From Domibacillus indicus (GTDB lineage: Bacteria; Bacillota; Bacilli; Bacillales; Domibacillaceae), in NCBI RefSeq assembly GCF_023715895.1, contig NZ_JAMBOO010000006.1, positions 1 through 64,000 on the forward strand: a stretch of 64,000 nucleotides of DNA, read 5' to 3'. The position numbers and the translations under genes are program-made. Within the stretch, counting starts at the first letter, position 1; the number at the start of each line of letters is the position of its first letter. Shown in pieces: positions 38,201 to 46,620 of this stretch. Below the pieces are notes generated by a model. The model saw only the letters and a list, made by a program, of their open reading frames with translations. It was not told the origin of the DNA and did no database searches.

Positions 38201-39813
38201 CTCCTCCTCCTCACCATGATATTTATTCAATCGAGGACTTGGCGCAGCTTATTTATGACTTGAAAAATGCGAACCATAAAGCGCGTATCAACGTGAAGCT
38301 GGTAGCCAAAACAGGTGTCGGTACAATTGCAGCCGGTGTTGCAAAAGGCTTGGCAGATGTTATTCTTGTCAGCGGCTACGAAGGCGGTACAGGTGCTTCG
38401 CCGAAAACAAGTATTAAGCACACCGGCCTTCCGTGGGAAATCGGCTTGGCTGAAACACACCAGACTCTTCTTATGAACGGTTTGCGTGAAAAAGTAACAC
38501 TTGAAACAGACGGAAAGCTTATGAACGGCCGTGATGTAGTGATTGCTGCCCTTCTTGGTGCCGAGGAATTCGGTTTTGCAACAGCTCCACTTGTTGTTCT
38601 TGGCTGTGTGATGATGCGCGTATGCCATATGGATACATGCCCAGTTGGGGTTGCGACACAAAACCCGGCACTGCGTGAAAAATTCATGGGTGATGCCGAC
38701 CACGTAGTGAACTACTTGACGTTCGTGGGACGCGAAATCCGCGAATTGATGGCTGAGCTTGGCTTCCGTACAATTGATGAAATGATTGGCCAAAAACAGG
38801 TATTAAAGCCGCATGCAAGAAAAGATCAGCATCCGAAAGCGAAATACTTGGATCTGTTCCCTCTTCTTTACATGACGCCGCTTAAGCCGGGCCAAAAACA
38901 ATATAAAACAACAGATCAAGATTACAAGCTGGACCGTACGATTGATCGCCGTCTTCTATTAGACGCTGTTCGCCCAGCGCTCGAAAACAAAGAAGCCGTT
39001 GCGGCTGAATTTGATATTATCAATACCGATCGTGCGGCTGGTACGATTACCGGTTCCGCTGTAACACTCGCACACGGTGCGGAAGGTCTTCCAGACAATA
39101 CCGTTCAATTCACATTCAACGGCTCGGCTGGACAAAGCTTTGGCGCTTTCCTTCCAAAAGGTTTGACGTTTACAGTAAATGGAGACGCGAACGATTACTT
39201 CGGTAAAGGTCTTTCAGGCGGACGCCTTGTTGTTCGTCCACACAGCGATGCAAACCTTGTGCCGCATGAACATGCTATTTGCGGAAACGTAAACTTATAC
39301 GGTGCAACAAGCGGTGAAGCCTTTATTAACGGCCGTGCCGGAACACGTTTTGCTGTTCGTAACAGCGGTGCCGATATTGTCGTGGAAGGCGTAACGGATC
39401 ACGGCTGTGAGTACATGACAGGCGGACGTGTTGTGATTCTTGGTCCAACTGGCCGCAACTTTGCAGCTGGTATGTCCGGCGGTATTGCTTACCTGTACGC
39501 TCCAGAACGTGATCGTGCTGAAAGCCGCGTCAACCGTGAAATGGTTCTGACAGAATCATTGGACAGCTTACAAGAAGAAAACGAATTAAAAACATTGATT
39601 ACACGTCATCTACAATGGACAGGCAGTCCGATTGCCGCTTCTATTCTTGAAAATTGGGAAACGGAGAAACACCACTTTATCCGGGTTATCCCTTACGAAT
39701 ACAAAGAAATGATGAAATCTATTTCTTACTATGAACAGCAAGGAATGAAAACGGCTGATGCGAAGTACGCAGCATTTACAGAGAAAAAAATGCCAGTCGT
39801 TGAGAACGCGTAA
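35221..39813 (+). CDS. gltB: Glutamate synthase large subunit
   Basis: This subunit (called GltA in B. subtilis) transfers the glutamine amide to 2-oxoglutarate to make two glutamates. The 1530-residue protein has a class II glutamine amidotransferase domain. Its catalytic Cys is in NEHDACGIGF near residue 22, so the N-terminal residues before it would be cleaved. The central domain, the FMN-binding synthase domain (GGEDSDRY, and the [3Fe-4S] motif CVMMRVCHMDTCPVGVATQ) and the C-terminal beta-helix with repeated GxxxG-type turns follow. The ATG at 35221 has GGAGGTG eight bases upstream; the longer frame does not. gltD follows 17 bp later. Confidence 0.97.
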   Translation: MNLYGYPEKQGLYDPKNEHDACGIGFIANIKGRPSHKIVQDGIHMLCRLEHRGGNLNGTTGDGAGIMLQICDDFFRKECENLNITLPAPYDYAVGMFFLPQNEKEREQIQVETELILHEEGLKLLGWRDVPVNPEAAGPEALVIAPYVMQLFVEKSKKHETEKDFERALYVMRKRIENEIGNNPDVKGSFYIPSFSTRTIIYKGMLTPEQIDQYYVDLAKEDYQSAFSLVHSRFSTNTFPSWERAHPYRYLIHNGEINTNRGNVSWMQSREKAGYSKLFGDQYKDLLPIIDTNGSDSAMLDNAIEFLTLSGRSLPHAAMMLIPEPWDRDQHMADPKLAFYEYHSCLMEPWDGPTSISFTDGRKIGTILDRNGLRPARYYVTDDDHIIYSSEVGTIEVDEKRIVKKETVSAGEMLLVDLEEGRIVSDEEIKQEITTAEPYREWLDQNLVHITDLEDASVAKEEAFTEKEMLNLHKAFGYTFDELTKQIAPMATEKTDPIGSMGYDAPLAVLSERPQLLYNYFKQLFAQVTNPPIDAIREDNVVSMMTLLGNEGNILAPSAENSRRIRLETPILGEKEWNKIVHNQNPAFQTATLSLLFNTKEKVDLADTMTALYKQADAAIESGASILILSDRGVTSKQAAVPALLAVSGIHQHLIKNGRRTNVSLVLDTAEARDVHQFCCLIGYGADAIYPYLAIASLRSMVADGTIPGMTTEEAEKNYNYAATSGIIKVMAKMGISTVQSYRGAQIFEAVGIGHEVIETYFTGTTSALSGITLDVVLQETLARHHDAFGKGEFTDPTLDSSGEFQWRRTGEKHAFNPKTIHMLQHAARTNNYELYKEYSELVNEENIMFLRGLLDLDFTARPSVPLDEVEPLESIFKRFKSGAMSYGSISKEAHESLAIALNRLGGKSNSGEGGEDSDRYTPDANGDIRSSAIKQVASGRFGVTSEYLNTASEIQIKMAQGAKPGEGGHLPGKKVYPWIAETRGSTPGVGLISPPPHHDIYSIEDLAQLIYDLKNANHKARINVKLVAKTGVGTIAAGVAKGLADVILVSGYEGGTGASPKTSIKHTGLPWEIGLAETHQTLLMNGLREKVTLETDGKLMNGRDVVIAALLGAEEFGFATAPLVVLGCVMMRVCHMDTCPVGVATQNPALREKFMGDADHVVNYLTFVGREIRELMAELGFRTIDEMIGQKQVLKPHARKDQHPKAKYLDLFPLLYMTPLKPGQKQYKTTDQDYKLDRTIDRRLLLDAVRPALENKEAVAAEFDIINTDRAAGTITGSAVTLAHGAEGLPDNTVQFTFNGSAGQSFGAFLPKGLTFTVNGDANDYFGKGLSGGRLVVRPHSDANLVPHEHAICGNVNLYGATSGEAFINGRAGTRFAVRNSGADIVVEGVTDHGCEYMTGGRVVILGPTGRNFAAGMSGGIAYLYAPERDRAESRVNREMVLTESLDSLQEENELKTLITRHLQWTGSPIAASILENWETEKHHFIRVIPYEYKEMMKSISYYEQQGMKTADAKYAAFTEKKMPVVENA

Positions 39814-39830
39814 GAAAGGAGAATGAATTG

Positions 39831-41309
39831 ATGGGGAAAGCTACCGGTTTTATCGAATATGAACGCAAAACAGCTCCAGGGCGCAACCCGGCTGAACGGA
39901 TAAAAGACTGGAGAGAATATACGACAAAGCTTCCGGAAAAAGAACTGCAAATTCAAGGAGCCCGCTGCATGGACTGCGGGACTCCTTTCTGCCACACTGG
40001 CCAGATGATCGGAGGTACACCGTCCGGATGTCCGCTTTACAATTTGATTCCAGAGTGGAATGATCTTGTATACCGCGGCCGCTGGAAAGAAGCGCTGGAT
40101 CGTTTGCTGAAAACAAATAACTTCCCAGAGTTCACGGGCCGTGTCTGCCCTGCTCCGTGTGAAGGATCTTGTACAGTCGCGATTACAGATCCTGCCGTTG
40201 CGATTAAATCGATTGAAAAAGCGATTATCGACAAAGGATTTGAAGAAGGCTGGATTACACCAAATCCACCTAAACGCCGTACTGGCAAACGTGTAGCTGT
40301 TGTTGGTTCTGGTCCTGCCGGCCTTGCCGCAGCAGACCAGCTGAACAAAGCCGGCCATCTTGTAACGGTATTTGAGCGCGACGATCGTATCGGCGGCTTG
40401 CTTATGTATGGTATTCCTTCTATGAAACTTGAAAAAGAAACGGTTGAACGCCGCGTTAACCTGCTCAAAAATGAAGGCATTGAATTTGTTGTGAACACAA
40501 CAATCGGTAAAGATATTACAAAAGAACAGCTGAAAGAAGAATACGATGCAGTGATTCTTTGTGCGGGCGCGCAAACACACCGTGACATCGTGATCGAAGG
40601 CCGTGACTCAGAAGGTATTTACCTTGCGATGGATTATTTAACAAGAAGCATTAAAGGCTTGTTAAATGAGTCTGAGGAAGGGGTAATCTCTGCAGAAGGC
40701 AAAAACGTCATCGTAATTGGCGGTGGTGATACAGGTGCTGACTGTGTGGCAACAGCGATTCGCCAAGGCGCTAAAAGCGTTGTTCAATTCGGCAAGCACG
40801 AAGCTCAGCCTGTGAGACGCACTAAAAACAACCCGTGGCCACAGTATCCAAATGTATTTGAATTGGATTACGCGTATGCAGAAGCAGCTGCTGTTTACGG
40901 TGAAGACCCCCGTGAATATTTGATTGCGACAACAAAGTTTGTAGCGGATGAACATGGCAAATTAAAAGAACTTCATACGGTTCGTATGGAAAAAACGTAT
41001 CTTGAAGATGGCAGCTATACAATGGAAGAAATTCCTGGCAGTGAGCAAGTGTGGCCTGTTGAGCTTGTGCTTGTAGCAATTGGCTTCAGCGGAACAGACA
41101 TGCCGCTTGCTTCCCACTTCGGTGTAGATACAACAGCACGCAATACTGTACTTGCGAAATACGGCAAATACACAACAAACGAAGAAGGCATTTTTGCGGC
41201 CGGCGATATGCGCCGTGGACAAAGCCTTGTTGTTTGGGCGATTCATGAAGGGCGCGAAGCTGCACGTGAAGCAGATCGCTTCCTTATGGGTGAAACAAAG
41301 CTTCCTTAA
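39831..41309 (+). CDS. gltD: Glutamate synthase small subunit
   Basis: This subunit (GltB in B. subtilis) takes electrons from NADPH and passes them through FAD and iron-sulfur clusters to the large subunit. The 492-residue protein has N-terminal cysteine motifs for two [4Fe-4S] clusters (CMDCGTPFC and CPAPCEGSC). The FAD-binding GSGPAGLAAA near 152 and the NADPH-binding GGGDTGADC near 298 follow. It follows gltB by 17 bp in one operon. A TTG one codon upstream is an alternative start; the ATG with AAGGAG nine bases before it is preferred. Confidence 0.96.
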   Translation: MGKATGFIEYERKTAPGRNPAERIKDWREYTTKLPEKELQIQGARCMDCGTPFCHTGQMIGGTPSGCPLYNLIPEWNDLVYRGRWKEALDRLLKTNNFPEFTGRVCPAPCEGSCTVAITDPAVAIKSIEKAIIDKGFEEGWITPNPPKRRTGKRVAVVGSGPAGLAAADQLNKAGHLVTVFERDDRIGGLLMYGIPSMKLEKETVERRVNLLKNEGIEFVVNTTIGKDITKEQLKEEYDAVILCAGAQTHRDIVIEGRDSEGIYLAMDYLTRSIKGLLNESEEGVISAEGKNVIVIGGGDTGADCVATAIRQGAKSVVQFGKHEAQPVRRTKNNPWPQYPNVFELDYAYAEAAAVYGEDPREYLIATTKFVADEHGKLKELHTVRMEKTYLEDGSYTMEEIPGSEQVWPVELVLVAIGFSGTDMPLASHFGVDTTARNTVLAKYGKYTTNEEGIFAAGDMRRGQSLVVWAIHEGREAAREADRFLMGETKLP

Positions 41310-41319
41310 TCAGCTCTCC

Positions 41320-41349
41320 AAGCTGCCTCTTACGAGAGGCAGCTTTTTC
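41320..41349 (+). terminator. Terminator after gltBD
   Basis: AAGCTGCCTCT and AGAGGCAGCTT pair around TACG and are followed by TTTCA, ten bases after the gltD stop codon. Confidence 0.9.
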
Positions 41350-41434
41350 ATTTACAGAATAGGAGAGCCCTTCTTTACGCTGTCACAGCGATTATATGAG
41401 CCGTACATGTGCATAAAAAAAGAACCAGCTCCCG

Positions 41435-42295
41435 CTAGTCCCGTCTTAAATAGTGTAAAAAGGTTTCTGCTGTTTTCGTCATAAAAGGGGCATCTGGAAT
41501 GATCGCATAAAAATTCCGCTCATAATACAAATTCCCGCCGCCTACAATCTTCAGCTTCTCAAGCTCCAGCTCATTTCGAATCGTCCATTCCGACAAAAGA
41601 GCCACTCCCAGTCCTGCTTCAACTGCTTCTTTAATAATCTGCGTGCTGCCAAATTCTAAAATCTTAGCCGGCCGAATGCCGTTTTTAGCGGCAAACCAGT
41701 CAAATGCTTCTCTTGTGCCAGACCCCTGCTCTCTGACAATCCATGTTTCTTCATTTAAATGAACACGTTTTTCACTGTTTTCTTTTTTCCCCTTGATCAC
41801 GTACATTTTATCGGAGGCAATTTTTTCAGCAATCAGCTTGTCTGAAGCCACTGTTCCTTCCACAACGCCAAGGTCAATTTCATTATGGATGACCTTTTCG
41901 GCAATTTCCTGCGTGTTCCCAATCGTAATATAGGGATCAACAGACGGAAACTTATTGAGGAAATCCGCTACAATGTGCGGCAAAATGTATTCCCCAAACG
42001 AATAGCTTGCGCCAACGGCGAGCTTCCCCTTTACTTCACCGGCTAAATCCTCTACTGCCTGCTTCATCTTATCATTTAGCGTAGAAATTTCCCCGCCATA
42101 ATAAGCAACAAGGCTGCCTGCTTTCGTCAAACGGATTTTTTTGTTCGTTCGGTCAATTAATTTAATGCCAAGCTCATCCTCAAACGACTTAATATACTGG
42201 CTTACAGCCGGCTGGGTGATAAACAGCTCTTCTGCTGCTCTTGAAAAGTTCATATGCTTTACTACAGTTAAAAAAACCTTTAATTTTTGTTCCAT
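41435..42295 (-). CDS. LysR-type transcriptional regulator (CysL/YwfK-like)
   Basis: This 286-residue LysR regulator has the N-terminal helix-turn-helix (FSRAAEELFITQPAVSQYIK) and a substrate-binding domain with EIDLGVVEG and EAVEAGLGVALLSEW. It resembles CysL and selenium-associated LysR proteins, but the effector and targets are unknown. It lies alone between the gltBD terminator and the argF 3' region. No divergent target gene is adjacent, unusual for the family. Confidence 0.82.
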   Translation of the reverse strand: MEQKLKVFLTVVKHMNFSRAAEELFITQPAVSQYIKSFEDELGIKLIDRTNKKIRLTKAGSLVAYYGGEISTLNDKMKQAVEDLAGEVKGKLAVGASYSFGEYILPHIVADFLNKFPSVDPYITIGNTQEIAEKVIHNEIDLGVVEGTVASDKLIAEKIASDKMYVIKGKKENSEKRVHLNEETWIVREQGSGTREAFDWFAAKNGIRPAKILEFGSTQIIKEAVEAGLGVALLSEWTIRNELELEKLKIVGGGNLYYERNFYAIIPDAPFMTKTAETFLHYLRRD

Positions 42296-42393
42296 ATCCG
42301 CCCACCATCATACGTGATTGCTTTTCACTTTTTATTAGCTGTTTCTATTTTAGCATGATTGAGAAGGAAAAAGGGAATTGAAGGCAAACAAAA

Positions 42394-42526
42394 AGCATTC
42401 AGATGTCCTCCAATGACATCTGAATGCTTTGTTTTGTTTTAAAGGGATCAGCTATTCTCCAATAACAGCTGAAAGTAAGTATCTCGTTGCGTCCAGCCGT
42501 TCTCCGATAACCGCTGAACAAGAGAT
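42394..42526 (-). ncRNA. Array of three hairpins with a shared 7-nt loop, 3' of argF
   Basis: Read on the argF strand, three stem-loops follow the stop codon. At 42494-42516 CAGCGGTT and AACGGCTG (one mismatch) enclose ATCGGAG. At 42448-42472 CAGCTGTT and AATAGCTG (one G-U) enclose ATTGGAG. At 42394-42428 a perfect 14-bp stem encloses ATTGGAG and is followed by TTTTTGTTT, an intrinsic terminator. The stems differ while the loops are nearly the same, which suggests selection on the loops. This could be a structured 3' UTR or a small RNA processed from the argF transcript. Opposite-strand reading (loop CTCCAAT) is possible. Function is unknown. Confidence 0.55.
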
Positions 42527-42530
42527 GTGT

Positions 42531-43484
42531 TTATTTTTTCATTAAGCTGTACAAAACTGCTTTTTGAGCATGCATGCGGTTTTCAGCTTGCTGGAACACG
42601 ACAGACGCTTCTCCGTCCATCACGCCGGCAGACACTTCTTCCCCGCGATGCGCTGGCAGGCAATGCATAAACTTGCATTCTGGGTTCGCCTGGGCGAGCA
42701 GTGCTTCGTTCACCTGATACGGCGCAAAAGCTTCCAATCGAAGAGCAGACTCTTCTTCCTGCCCCATACTGGTCCAGACATCCGTGTAAATAAAATCGGC
42801 TCCCTGCACAGCTTCAGCCGGATCTTCTGTAAAGGTAACGACTGCGCCTGTTTGAGCGGCAATTTCCTTTGTTTTTTGAATGACTGTACTGTCTGCTTCG
42901 TACCCTTTCGGTGCTGCTAAAGCAAAGTCCATGCCCATCATTACAGCGCCAATCATTAGAGAGTGAGCAACGTTATTGCCGTCGCCGATATACACCATTT
43001 TGCTGCCTTTAAAGCTTCCTTTAAGCTCATATACCGTCAATAAATCAGCCAGCGCCTGGCATGGGTGGTATAAATCCGTCAGCCCGTTAATAACCGGAAC
43101 CGATGCTGCTTCTGCCAGCTTTTCGATTCGGTCATGGCCGTGCGTACGGATCATAATCCCATCCAGGTATCCTGATAACACTTTACCCGTGTCTTCAATG
43201 GTTTCACCGCGGCCAATTTGCAGCTGGTCTGAGCTTAAAAACATGCCGTTGCCGCCAAGCTGAAGAATGGCTGCTTCAAATGAGACACGTGTTCTAGTGG
43301 AATTTTTCTCGAAAATCATACCGAGAATCTGTCCTTTTAAAGCATCAAAATAAGCTTCTTTTCGTTTTTTCATATCGTCAGCCAGAACGATCAATGCTTC
43401 TACTTCTTCTGCGCTGAAATCGAGAAGTTTCAAGAAATCTTTTCCTTTTAAATCGAGTTCTTTTACTTTTTCTATCGTGATCAT
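42531..43484 (-). CDS. argF: Ornithine carbamoyltransferase
   Basis: ArgF joins ornithine and carbamoyl phosphate to citrulline in arginine synthesis. The 317-residue protein has the carbamoyl-phosphate loop STRTR (62-66), HPCQ (near 140) and the ornithine-site HCLPAHRGEEV (near 272). It has full family length. The ATG at 43484 has GGGGTG six bases upstream; an in-frame GTG three codons earlier lies inside that site. The gene stands alone, without other arg genes. An ARG-box-like sequence overlaps its promoter, and a hairpin array follows its stop codon. Confidence 0.95.
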   Translation of the reverse strand: MITIEKVKELDLKGKDFLKLLDFSAEEVEALIVLADDMKKRKEAYFDALKGQILGMIFEKNSTRTRVSFEAAILQLGGNGMFLSSDQLQIGRGETIEDTGKVLSGYLDGIMIRTHGHDRIEKLAEAASVPVINGLTDLYHPCQALADLLTVYELKGSFKGSKMVYIGDGNNVAHSLMIGAVMMGMDFALAAPKGYEADSTVIQKTKEIAAQTGAVVTFTEDPAEAVQGADFIYTDVWTSMGQEEESALRLEAFAPYQVNEALLAQANPECKFMHCLPAHRGEEVSAGVMDGEASVVFQQAENRMHAQKAVLYSLMKK

Positions 43485-43525
43485 AAAGGTCACCCCGACG
43501 TGCCGTCACCGTTGTTATATTTATA

Positions 43526-43554
43526 TTTATACACTATACAGAATTAAAATACAA
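43526..43554 (-). promoter_or_regulatory. argF promoter
   Basis: On the reverse strand TTGTAT (43549-43554), 17 bp and TATAAA (43526-43531). A candidate ARG box overlaps the -35 and spacer. Confidence 0.6.
43540..43553. promoter_or_regulatory. Candidate ARG box (AhrC/ArgR site)
   Basis: On the reverse strand TGTATTTTAATTCT matches the half-symmetric ARG box TGAATWWWWATTCA at 12 of 14 positions. Its overlap with the -35 would allow repression by arginine-bound AhrC. Confidence 0.55.
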
Positions 43555-43637
43555 CCTATTTGCCAATTTTTTTTGCTTTTCTTTCTAAAAACTTTCTCTT
43601 CATGTATACTCTTTACGGAAGGAAAAGGTGATAAAGG

Positions 43638-44141
43638 ATGAGAAAAAAAACACGAATGCAAGATACGATCACGGTAAAATCCGCTCAAGTATTCCCGCCG
43701 GATACGAACTATTACGGTACACTATTCGGCGGAAAATTAATGGCTCATATTGATGACGTGGCTTCTATTTCCGCAACACGCTTTGCACGCAATCCGACTG
43801 TCACTGCTTCTACGGACTCTGTTGACTTTATACGGCCGATTAAAGTAGGCGATACAGTTACACTGATGGCCATGGTTACGTATACAGGCCGTTCGAGTAT
43901 GGAAGTTTTCGTCCGGGTAACCTCTGAAAATCTCATTACAGGTGACAAAGAAGTGGCGGCTCTTTCTTTTTTGACATTTGTCGCGATTGATCAAAACGGC
44001 AAGCCCGTGGAAGTCGGCGAGGTTATACCGGAGACGGAAGAAGAAAAATGGCTGTTTGAAACAGCACCTGCCCGGGCCGCTCATCGGAAATCCAGAAAAG
44101 ATCATAGTAAAGAACTAGCTGCCTTTTTTAAAAAGGTATGA
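43638..44141 (+). CDS. ykhA: Acyl-CoA thioesterase, YkhA-like (hotdog fold)
   Basis: This 167-residue protein hydrolyses acyl-CoA thioesters, probably medium- or long-chain. It has the hotdog fold with YGTLFGGKLMAHIDDVASISA, whose aspartate is the catalytic residue in the acyl-CoA hydrolase (BFIT/YciA-like) family, and ends in a basic helical tail. AAGGAAAAGGTG precedes the ATG. A terminator follows, separating it from mreBH. In B. subtilis ykhA is the closest family member. Confidence 0.88.
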   Translation: MRKKTRMQDTITVKSAQVFPPDTNYYGTLFGGKLMAHIDDVASISATRFARNPTVTASTDSVDFIRPIKVGDTVTLMAMVTYTGRSSMEVFVRVTSENLITGDKEVAALSFLTFVAIDQNGKPVEVGEVIPETEEEKWLFETAPARAAHRKSRKDHSKELAAFFKKV

Positions 44142-44189
44142 CCTTTGTACCCTCTTTTTCGTAACAAAATTTAAGTTTTCGTAACAAGA

Positions 44190-44222
44190 CCGCTCTTTCC
44201 CCCTGTAAGAGCGGCTTTTTTT
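44190..44222 (+). terminator. Terminator after the thioesterase gene
   Basis: CCGCTCTT and AAGAGCGG pair around a 9-nt loop and are followed by CTTTTTTT. Confidence 0.9.
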
Positions 44223-44335
44223 ATTGTCATGACTGTAATATACAAAGATTCATCTTTTTGTCCCATGTACGGGTGTTTCCCTTCTTTCTTATAATGGGCG
44301 CAGGCGAAAAAATGCCGTTTGGAGGAATGGATACT

Positions 44336-45343
44336 ATGTTGGGACAAGCTGAAATCGGTATTGATTTGGGCACAGCAAATTTGCTCGTTTACAGCAAAGA
44401 CAAAGGCATCATTTTAAATGAACCTTCCGTTGTAGCCCTTGATATGGATACGAAAAAAGTACTTGCGGTTGGCGCGGACGCCAAAGAAATGATCGGAAAA
44501 ACCCCTGGGCGGATTGCCGCAGTGCGCCCGATGAAAGATGGAGTAATTGCTGACTTTGATGTAACTTCTGAAATGTTAAAAGAATTGATGAAAAAAGCAG
44601 GAAAAGCGGCTGGATTCACGATCCGCAAGCCAACGGTTGTGGTTTGTACACCATCTGGCGCAACAGGTGTAGAACGCCGGGCGATTCAAGATGCCATTAA
44701 ATCAAGCGGTGCCAAAACGGTGCACTTGATTGAAGAACCGGTCGCAGCCGCAATCGGTGCGGACCTTCCGGTAGAAGAGCCCATTGCGAATTTGATTGTT
44801 GATATCGGCGGCGGGACAACAGAAGTAGCGATTATTTCGTACGGCGGTGTTGTTTCATGCAATTCAATCCGCCTTGCTGGTGATAAACTGGACGAAGACA
44901 TCATTCAATATATTCGCAAGGAATATAATTTGTTAATTGGTGAACGAACAGCGGAAAAAGTAAAAATAGAAATCGGCTATGCGCCGGTTGAGCACAATGA
45001 ACTTCATATGGATGTGCGCGGCCGTGATCTTGTAACCGGCCTTCCAAAAACAGTACGTGTCAGCTCTTATGAGATTCAAAAAGCACTGCGCGAATCGCTT
45101 CTGGCTATCCTGGAAACGATCCGTGTTACACTTGAATCTTCCCCTCCAGAGCTGAGCGGCGACATTGTCGACCGCGGCGTTGTGATCAGCGGCGGCGGCT
45201 CGCTTTTAAATGGCCTTCAGGAATGGCTGGCAGAAGAAATTATCGTGCCGGTTCATTTAGCGCCAAATCCGCTTGAATCCGTAGCAATTGGAACAGGACG
45301 CTCGCTTCATGTCCTCAAAAAATTACAAAAAGTAACGTCATAA
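44336..45343 (+). CDS. mreBH: Actin-like cell-shape protein MreBH
   Basis: MreBH is a bacterial actin that guides lateral cell-wall synthesis and lytic enzymes under the membrane. The 335-residue protein has the ATP-binding motifs [19 protein letters not shown] and [12 protein letters not shown] and the adenosine-site sequence [13 protein letters not shown]. The [17 protein letters not shown] stretch is closer to MreBH than to MreB or Mbl. The ATG at 44336 has GGAGGA nine bases upstream; an ATG three codons earlier overlaps that site. B. subtilis mreBH uses sigma-I, but I could not see a clear sigma-I promoter here. Confidence 0.9.
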   Translation: MLGQAEIGIDLGTANLLVYSKDKGIILNEPSVVALDMDTKKVLAVGADAKEMIGKTPGRIAAVRPMKDGVIADFDVTSEMLKELMKKAGKAAGFTIRKPTVVVCTPSGATGVERRAIQDAIKSSGAKTVHLIEEPVAAAIGADLPVEEPIANLIVDIGGGTTEVAIISYGGVVSCNSIRLAGDKLDEDIIQYIRKEYNLLIGERTAEKVKIEIGYAPVEHNELHMDVRGRDLVTGLPKTVRVSSYEIQKALRESLLAILETIRVTLESSPPELSGDIVDRGVVISGGGSLLNGLQEWLAEEIIVPVHLAPNPLESVAIGTGRSLHVLKKLQKVTS

Positions 45344-45346
45344 TCA

Positions 45347-45378
45347 AAAACAGGCTGCCGTATTCGGCAGCCTGTTTT
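45347..45378 (+). terminator. Terminator after mreBH
   Basis: AAAACAGGCTGCCG and CGGCAGCCTGTTTT pair around TATT, directly after the mreBH stop codon. It could also stop transcripts from the convergent nos gene. Confidence 0.92.
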
Positions 45379-45430
45379 GTTTAAACGTGTTGTTTCGCGT
45401 TCGGCCTATTCGGTACAAGCTGTCCATCCT

Positions 45431-46501
45431 TTATTGGTAAGGAGCGGCCTGATAAAAAAAGTTTGGTGACAGAATCGTATTATCATAGGTGCGATGGAAA
45501 ATATGAGTGGCAGCAGGAGATACGGGCGGAATGAGCCATGTCCAGTCTCCAGTTGCCCTTCTGCCGGCTGCTTCTTCGTTTTGTTCAAAGATGCGGTGCT
45601 GTCTCGCTGCCGTATGATGATCGACAATGGTAACCCCGGCTTGTTTAAACGAGTGAAGAACGGCAACATTCAGCTCTACAAGAGCCCGGTCTTTCCATAA
45701 AGAAGAAGCATACTGCGTGTCCAGGCCGATCACGTCTGCTACAGCTGGCAGCCGGTTGTACCGGTTTTCATCAGCCAAATTACGCGCACCGATTTCTGTA
45801 CCCATATACCAGCCATTAAACGGCGCAGCTTGGTAGTCGATACCGCCAATCTCAAGCCGCATATCTGAAATGACTGGAACCGCGTACCATTTAAGCTCCA
45901 ATTCTTTAAAAGACAGAATGTCCGGATGGACAAGGTTCACTTCCACCCGGCATTTTTTAGGAACATCCTGCCAGACGGGAGGATTGCTGCCGATTTGGAC
46001 GACCCAGGGCAGCAGATCAAAGTCACTTCCTTTTCCCCGCCAGCCGAGCGACTCACACTTTTCGGTCAGCGTGCGGGAATGTGGATCCCCGGCATGTTCA
46101 TACCCCGCATAGCGAAGCAGCTGATGATTCCAAATTCGAATTTTTTGTTCCTGCTGATCCGGCCGAAAAATCGTAATAGCCGGCCGGATTTTACCGTCAT
46201 TGTGAGCAAAAACAACATGCCGCTCAAGTGCACGAAACACATCCAGCGCTGTTTCGGCAGTTCGTTCATCAAACACATGGAGCGTCTGCCAAAACAGCCG
46301 GCCGATACAGCGGTTGCTGTTCCGCCATGCAAGTTTCGCCCCATACTCCAATTCTTCAAAGGTATGTGTATATGTACCCGACTCTTCTATTTCACGGTAA
46401 ACCTGCTCGAGCCTCGCTTTCGCTTCCTCACCCGGCCGACTTGTTTCCTGATAAAAGTCGATAATAAATTGCTTTGCTTTCTGCCATCGTGTTTTGTTCA
46501 T
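45431..46501 (-). CDS. nos: Nitric oxide synthase oxygenase (bacterial NOS)
   Basis: This heme enzyme oxidises arginine to citrulline and nitric oxide. The 356-residue protein is the oxygenase domain only, as usual in Bacillaceae, and needs an outside flavodoxin-type reductase. The heme ligand is C65 in NRCIGRLFW. The arginine-binding glutamate lies in [14 protein letters not shown], and WTWLIPP near the C-terminus is typical. AGAGGGA precedes the ATG. An extended -10 (TGGTATAAT, reverse strand, 46525-46533) lies upstream. With Hmp and NsrR in the same window the cell both makes and removes nitric oxide. Confidence 0.96.
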   Translation of the reverse strand: MNKTRWQKAKQFIIDFYQETSRPGEEAKARLEQVYREIEESGTYTHTFEELEYGAKLAWRNSNRCIGRLFWQTLHVFDERTAETALDVFRALERHVVFAHNDGKIRPAITIFRPDQQEQKIRIWNHQLLRYAGYEHAGDPHSRTLTEKCESLGWRGKGSDFDLLPWVVQIGSNPPVWQDVPKKCRVEVNLVHPDILSFKELELKWYAVPVISDMRLEIGGIDYQAAPFNGWYMGTEIGARNLADENRYNRLPAVADVIGLDTQYASSLWKDRALVELNVAVLHSFKQAGVTIVDHHTAARQHRIFEQNEEAAGRRATGDWTWLIPPVSPAATHIFHRTYDNTILSPNFFYQAAPYQ

Positions 46502-46552
46502 GCTCGATCCCTCTCTTCATCAAAATTATACCAGTATTTGGGCTTTATGACC

Positions 46553-46581
46553 TTGAACATTTAGTGTCAGCCGGTTATAAT
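46553..46581 (+). promoter_or_regulatory. sdpRI promoter (sigma-A)
   Basis: TTGAAC (46553-46558), 17 bp and a perfect TATAAT (46576-46581). A perfect dyad follows at once. Confidence 0.82.
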
Positions 46582-46607
46582 TTAGATAGTTAGACAATAA
46601 TCTAAAT
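46580..46607. promoter_or_regulatory. Perfect dyad, likely SdpR operator
   Basis: ATTTAGAT and ATCTAAAT form a perfect 8-bp inverted repeat around 12 bp. It overlaps the end of the -10 box, 13 bp before the sdpR start codon, the position expected for autorepression by an ArsR-family protein. Confidence 0.7.
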
Positions 46608-46620
46608 AAGGAGGCTGTTC

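Noticed and set aside
38227-38793. Long reverse-strand open frame (188 codons) within gltB
   Set aside because: It is antisense to a conserved region of glutamate synthase, has no ribosome binding site, and its composition (Cys, His and Phe rich) is that of a shadow frame.
39729-40588. Two long reverse-strand frames over gltD
   Set aside because: Both are antisense to strongly conserved coding sequence and show no protein family features.
42394-42526. CRISPR-like array suggested by three similar units about 45-50 bp apart
   Set aside because: The units are self-complementary hairpins whose arms differ. Only the loop is shared, there are no cas genes, and no constant repeat exists.
44223-44335. 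Sigma-I promoter expected upstream of mreBH
   Set aside because: I searched for the ACCCC and CGAA-type elements reported for B. subtilis and found no convincing pair at the right spacing.
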